A program made the position numbers and the translations under genes. Positions 61,701 to 64,000 of a stretch of DNA of 64,000 nt are shown piece after piece. The notes beneath the pieces are model-generated. The model ran no database searches and was not told the DNA's origin. It saw nothing but the letters and a program-made list of their open reading frames with translations. The first letter of the stretch is position 1, and every line of letters starts with the position of its first letter. Source of the stretch: Pseudoalteromonas rubra (GTDB lineage: Bacteria > Pseudomonadota > Gammaproteobacteria > Enterobacterales > Alteromonadaceae). The stretch covers positions 1 to 64,000 of the forward strand of contig NZ_JXYA01000024.1 of assembly GCF_000967655.1 (NCBI RefSeq). The letters are read 5' to 3'.

Positions 61701-64000
61701 TGGTACGAACAGGGGCGTAAAGGTACTGCGTGCTTTTGTGAAGACCGAGAGCGAGCAGGCCAACGACTTAATTGACGCGCTGCAACAGCATCTGAGCGGC
61801 AACCTGCCGGATTACATGGTGCCCTCGGCTTACAGTTTTGTGGCGCAGTGGCCGCTGACCGCTAACGGCAAGCTGGACAAGCGCGCATTGCTGGCCCTGC
61901 CGGCAAAAACGGTGGAGCAGCCTTATCAGGCACCGCAAACCGACGCCGAAAAAATGGTGGTCGAGATTGTCGCCTCCCTGTTGTCGCTCGACGTCGATAA
62001 GGTGGGTGTCCACGCTAATTTCTTCGCGCTGGGCGGCCACTCATTGCTGATTATGCAGCTGGTCAGTCAGCTGCGGGCACGTCAGTATCAGGCTGATGTG
62101 CAGGCCCTGTTCAGGGCACACACGCTACAGGACATGGCACGCCAGGTTCGGGCACTTGGGAATGAGGAACTAAGTCGTGTGCCCGCCAATTTAATTCCGG
62201 CGGATTGTAGCAAAATCACCCCGGAGATGGTGACGCTCACCGAGCTGGATGAACAACAGCTTGCTGATATTGCGGCAACCGTTCCCGGTGGCATGGCCAA
62301 TATTCAGGACATCTACCCGCTGGCACCTTTGCAAGAAGGCGTGCTGTTTGTACACACCATGAGTGAAGGGCAGGACCCCTATGTTACCAGCACCACCTTT
62401 GAGTTCGACAGCCGCGAGTCCCTTGAGCGCTTTAAGTGGGCACTGAATACGCTGATTGCCCGTCACGATGTGCTGCGCACCGCCATTCTGTGGCGCAACC
62501 GCACCACTGCACTTCAGGTGGTACAGCGTGAGGTAGAGCTGCCTGTGACTGAGCTGGACTTCAGTGGGGAAGTGGATGTCCGGGCCGCGTTCAGTGCCCA
62601 TGTGGCTGAACAGCCACTGTGGATTGAACTGGAAAGCGCGCCGCTTTTACAACTGAGCGTGTGTGAAGACGCCGCGCAGGGTAAGCATTATGCGCTGTTG
62701 TGCGAGCATCACCTGATCTCAGATCACGTGTCGCTGGAAATTCTGGTCCATGAATTAACGGCGCTGCTGAATGGCAATCAAGCCAGCCTGGGTGAGCCTG
62801 TGCCGTACCGGGAATTTGTCGGCCGCACCCTGGCACGCACCGCGAGTCTGGATACCGAAACCTTCTTCACTCAGATGCTGGGGGACGTTAGCGAACCCAC
62901 TCTGCCTTATGGTCTGACGGATGTACTGAATGACGGCTCCGGCATTGAAACCGTGCATGTCACGCTGGATAACGCGCAGGCGCAGCGTATTCGCCGCCTG
63001 ACCCGGCAGTATCACAGCAGCCCGGCAGCGTTGTTCCACCTAGTGTGGGCCAAAGTGCTGGGCGTGTGTAGCGGCCAGTCGGAGGTTGTGTTCGGTACTG
63101 TGTTATCGGGCCGCATGAGCGACGATGGCCTGAGCAGCCAGCTGATGGGCATGATGATCAACACCCTGCCGTTGCGGGTGTCGCTGAGTGAGCAAGATGC
63201 GATGAGCCTGCTGGCGCAAATTAATGACGACCTGCGTGCACTGATGCCCTACGAGCAGGTGTCACTGGCCGAGGCGCAGCGTTGTAGCGGCGTAAGCGGT
63301 CAGCTGCCCCTGTTCAGCGCGATGCTGAACTATCGTCATTCGGCAACAGAAGAGTCACAGCTGGAGCAGGAGGCCGGATTCAAGGTGATTGCCAGTGAAG
63401 AGCGCACCAACTATCCGTTTAACCTCTCGGTGGATGATTTCGGTGATGGCTTTGGCTTTGAACTTCAGGTGGACAAACGTGCCCCGGCGGCACGCATTGC
63501 ACAGTATCTGCAAGTGACCCTGACTCAGGTGCTGGATTTACTGGACAGCCAGAGCAGCACAGCGGTGCAGAGCCTGTGTGTGCTGGATGAGACCGAGCGT
63601 ACGCAACAATTGCATAACTGGAACGACACGGCGCTGGATTATCCGCGCGAGCTGTGTATCCACGAGTTGTTTGAGCAGCAGGCGGCGGCCGCGCCAGAAC
63701 AGATTGCCCTACGCTTTGGCGAGCAAACCCTGAGCTATGGCGAGCTGAACGCCAGAGCCAACCAGCTGGCCCATTATCTGCGGGCAGAGCACAACGTTGG
63801 ACCGGATGCGTTAGTGGGCTTGTGTGTAGAGCGCTCGCTGGAAATGGTGATTGGCATTTGGGGTATTCTCAAAGCCGGTGGCGCTTATGTGCCGCTGGAC
63901 CCGGAGCTGCCGCCGGCACGTTTGAGCTATCTGGTTGAAGATGCCAATGCGGCTGTGGTACTTAGCACAGCAGAGGTTGCCGGACGAGTGAGCCTTGGCG
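58759..64000 (+). CDS. NRPS7: synthetase, at least two modules, 3' end outside the window (TubC-C-A-T-C/E-A...)
   Basis: The frame is open from ATG 58759 (overlapping the NRPS6 stop, TAATG) to the right edge, 1747 codons. Order: TubC 1-50 (MKPQQLVSLLQDKLILVS); C from 77 (HHIASDG about 212); A1 543-1040 (TSGSTG about 693, NTYGPTE about 827, NGKLDKR about 1036); T GGHSL about 1093; dual C/E (NIQDIYPLAPLQEG about 1182, HHLISDH about 1317); A2 from about 1634, cut. The A1 code by eye is DIESIGTVT-K, identical to A3 of NRPS4; Glu in the pocket suggests a basic or polar side chain. The visible start of A2 (GIWGILKAGG, then PELPPARLSYLVEDANAAVV) matches the Ser-type domains of NRPS3 and NRPS6. Whether a thioesterase follows cannot be seen and decides how the locus works. 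Confidence 0.94.
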   Translation, partial: MKPQQLVSLLQDKLILVSVSDGSLVVEAEKGAVTAEIAQLIRENKTQLLAYLSDSEAQPKREAVTPRTEQYQTLAPLSFSQRRLWFIDQLQQGSAQYNMPALMTVTGELDLAVAERACQAIIRRHEILRTVVVDGENGARQHIRDEVTFAIAHSDLTTLEASARSAQLEALIDEELNTPFDLTQDVMMRARYILLANPDTAQQQGVLLFNMHHIASDGWSIELLSQEFLTLYRAFAQGEPNPLPELAIQYADYALWQQTWLQENVLEAQLAYWQETLADAPSVHSLPLKQPRPEEKQSAAGCQSFSLNSTLSQQLTAAAQRNEMSPFMLVHSALSWVLAQHSNQQDILIGTPVANRLQSELEPLIGFFVNNLVLRTQTQHATLGDYFAHVRDVHHNAQANQDVPFEQLVERLNVERSLSHDPLFQIMLSMDSDFGVSEQADAGLDGLRFAQYEREIVSLKYDIDIDITPQGEGYTLRWTYDLALFDADYIATLNRHLIRALQLFSGNPANKALAQLTLMDEQEQQAYLAELCGPSVALPSTPVHQLIETRAAQCDARIAVKSHEGTLSYQQLNERANQLAHYLRAEHQVGPDTLVGLCVDRSLEMMVAVLAILKAGGAYVPLDPDYPQERLAYMVEDTGLSVVLTQQKVAGILSDFNVTPVLLDDASQFAGYPISNPDVTLSPDNLAYVMYTSGSTGNPKGVMISHHNLINFAANCEQRYEITEADNVLQFSTMNFDIFVEEWLATLTQGATLVLRDEDVSLSREAFIAFCDSHAISVASLPTAFWHMLALSKAELESLALRLVIVGGEALDKQSVASLKPGFVLLNTYGPTETTVTASGYAISGGYDAPRAVPIGRANVNTATLVLSEQLTLCPPGVVGELYISGQCLASGYLHQPALTAERFIDNPYFDPANPALSARLYKTGDLVRMGVDGEIEFVGRSDDQVKIRGFRVELGEIETQLMSHERVESAVVLAEAGTLDGTNRGVKVLRAFVKTESEQANDLIDALQQHLSGNLPDYMVPSAYSFVAQWPLTANGKLDKRALLALPAKTVEQPYQAPQTDAEKMVVEIVASLLSLDVDKVGVHANFFALGGHSLLIMQLVSQLRARQYQADVQALFRAHTLQDMARQVRALGNEELSRVPANLIPADCSKITPEMVTLTELDEQQLADIAATVPGGMANIQDIYPLAPLQEGVLFVHTMSEGQDPYVTSTTFEFDSRESLERFKWALNTLIARHDVLRTAILWRNRTTALQVVQREVELPVTELDFSGEVDVRAAFSAHVAEQPLWIELESAPLLQLSVCEDAAQGKHYALLCEHHLISDHVSLEILVHELTALLNGNQASLGEPVPYREFVGRTLARTASLDTETFFTQMLGDVSEPTLPYGLTDVLNDGSGIETVHVTLDNAQAQRIRRLTRQYHSSPAALFHLVWAKVLGVCSGQSEVVFGTVLSGRMSDDGLSSQLMGMMINTLPLRVSLSEQDAMSLLAQINDDLRALMPYEQVSLAEAQRCSGVSGQLPLFSAMLNYRHSATEESQLEQEAGFKVIASEERTNYPFNLSVDDFGDGFGFELQVDKRAPAARIAQYLQVTLTQVLDLLDSQSSTAVQSLCVLDETERTQQLHNWNDTALDYPRELCIHELFEQQAAAAPEQIALRFGEQTLSYGELNARANQLAHYLRAEHNVGPDALVGLCVERSLEMVIGIWGILKAGGAYVPLDPELPPARLSYLVEDANAAVVLSTAEVAGRVSLG
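60475..63902 (+). repeat. 3.4-kb segment of NRPS7 duplicated from NRPS4 (copy 2)
   Basis: Matches 40198-43625 with no net insertion or deletion (offset 20,277 at both ends). It covers most of A1, the carrier, the dual C/E domain and the first part of A2. Upstream (A-domain N-terminus and C domain) and downstream (after VPLDP) the two genes are much less alike. Confidence 0.85.

Noticed and set aside
9410-63039. Many long open frames on the minus strand across the NRPS genes
   Set aside because: They are shadows of the high-G+C third-position pattern of the synthetase genes, rich in Cys, Ser, Arg and His, with no family motifs or ribosome sites.
1-64000. CRISPR arrays, tRNA or rRNA genes, insertion sequences
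   Set aside because: No regularly spaced short repeats, cloverleaf-like sequences or transposase frames were seen; the long repeats are all inside NRPS genes.

Overview
The window reads as a piece of a marine gammaproteobacterial chromosome. The style of the housekeeping genes, the many TubC-type docking domains and the dual condensation/epimerisation domains suggest Alteromonadales, with Pseudoalteromonas or a close relative as my best guess. That is an inference; no rRNA or other marker gene lies in the window.

Left part (1-8000): unrelated single genes on both strands. In order they are a secreted coiled-coil protein cut by the left edge, a cytochrome b561, an EAL-domain phosphodiesterase, a small zinc-ribbon protein, a glycine-zipper membrane peptide, a pirin/glutathionyl-hydroquinone reductase pair ending in a strong hairpin terminator, a secreted protein with an HEVAH zinc motif, and an orphan ParB-like protein preceded by a perfect palindrome. 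Then comes about 1.2 kb (7977-9248) that is mostly non-coding and A+T-rich. It carries inverted repeats and two small candidate ORFs, the second of which overlaps the first synthetase gene (ATGA).

Right part (9249-64000): one very large nonribosomal peptide synthetase (NRPS) locus, all on the + strand and running off the right edge. Block one is three synthetases (NRPS1-3), each with two modules; NRPS3 ends in a thioesterase. A cyclic-peptide type ABC exporter follows. Block two is NRPS4 (four modules, no docking domain, divergent starter-like C domain), NRPS5 (one module), NRPS6 (three modules) and NRPS7 (at least two modules, incomplete). Fifteen complete A domains and one partial one are visible. 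Seven of the condensation domains are of the dual C/E family, so seven D-residues are predicted.

Pocket codes read by eye give, for NRPS1-3: Pro-like, Phe, D-Ala, Val, D-Val, Ser, then release. For NRPS4-7: (acyl?) D-Phe, D-Ile/Leu, D-basic?, Ala, aromatic-like?, D-Ser, Thr, Ser, D-basic?, then probably Ser. Most gene junctions are translationally coupled by ATGA or TAATG; each of the three uncoupled junctions has a hairpin at or just after the stop codon.

The most interesting points are these. (1) The architecture suggests that chain order differs from gene order, with NRPS4 as initiator and NRPS1-3 possibly as the terminating block. (2) A 3.4-kb segment of NRPS4 is duplicated in NRPS7 at a constant offset of 20,277 bases and ends sharply at an A-domain core motif, beside a chimeric Ala-type A domain. 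(3) All the dual C/E domains carry an altered form of the epimerisation motif. (4) The thioesterase seems to have Glu where Asp is usual. No MbtH protein, phosphopantetheinyl transferase, type II thioesterase or pathway regulator is visible in the window.
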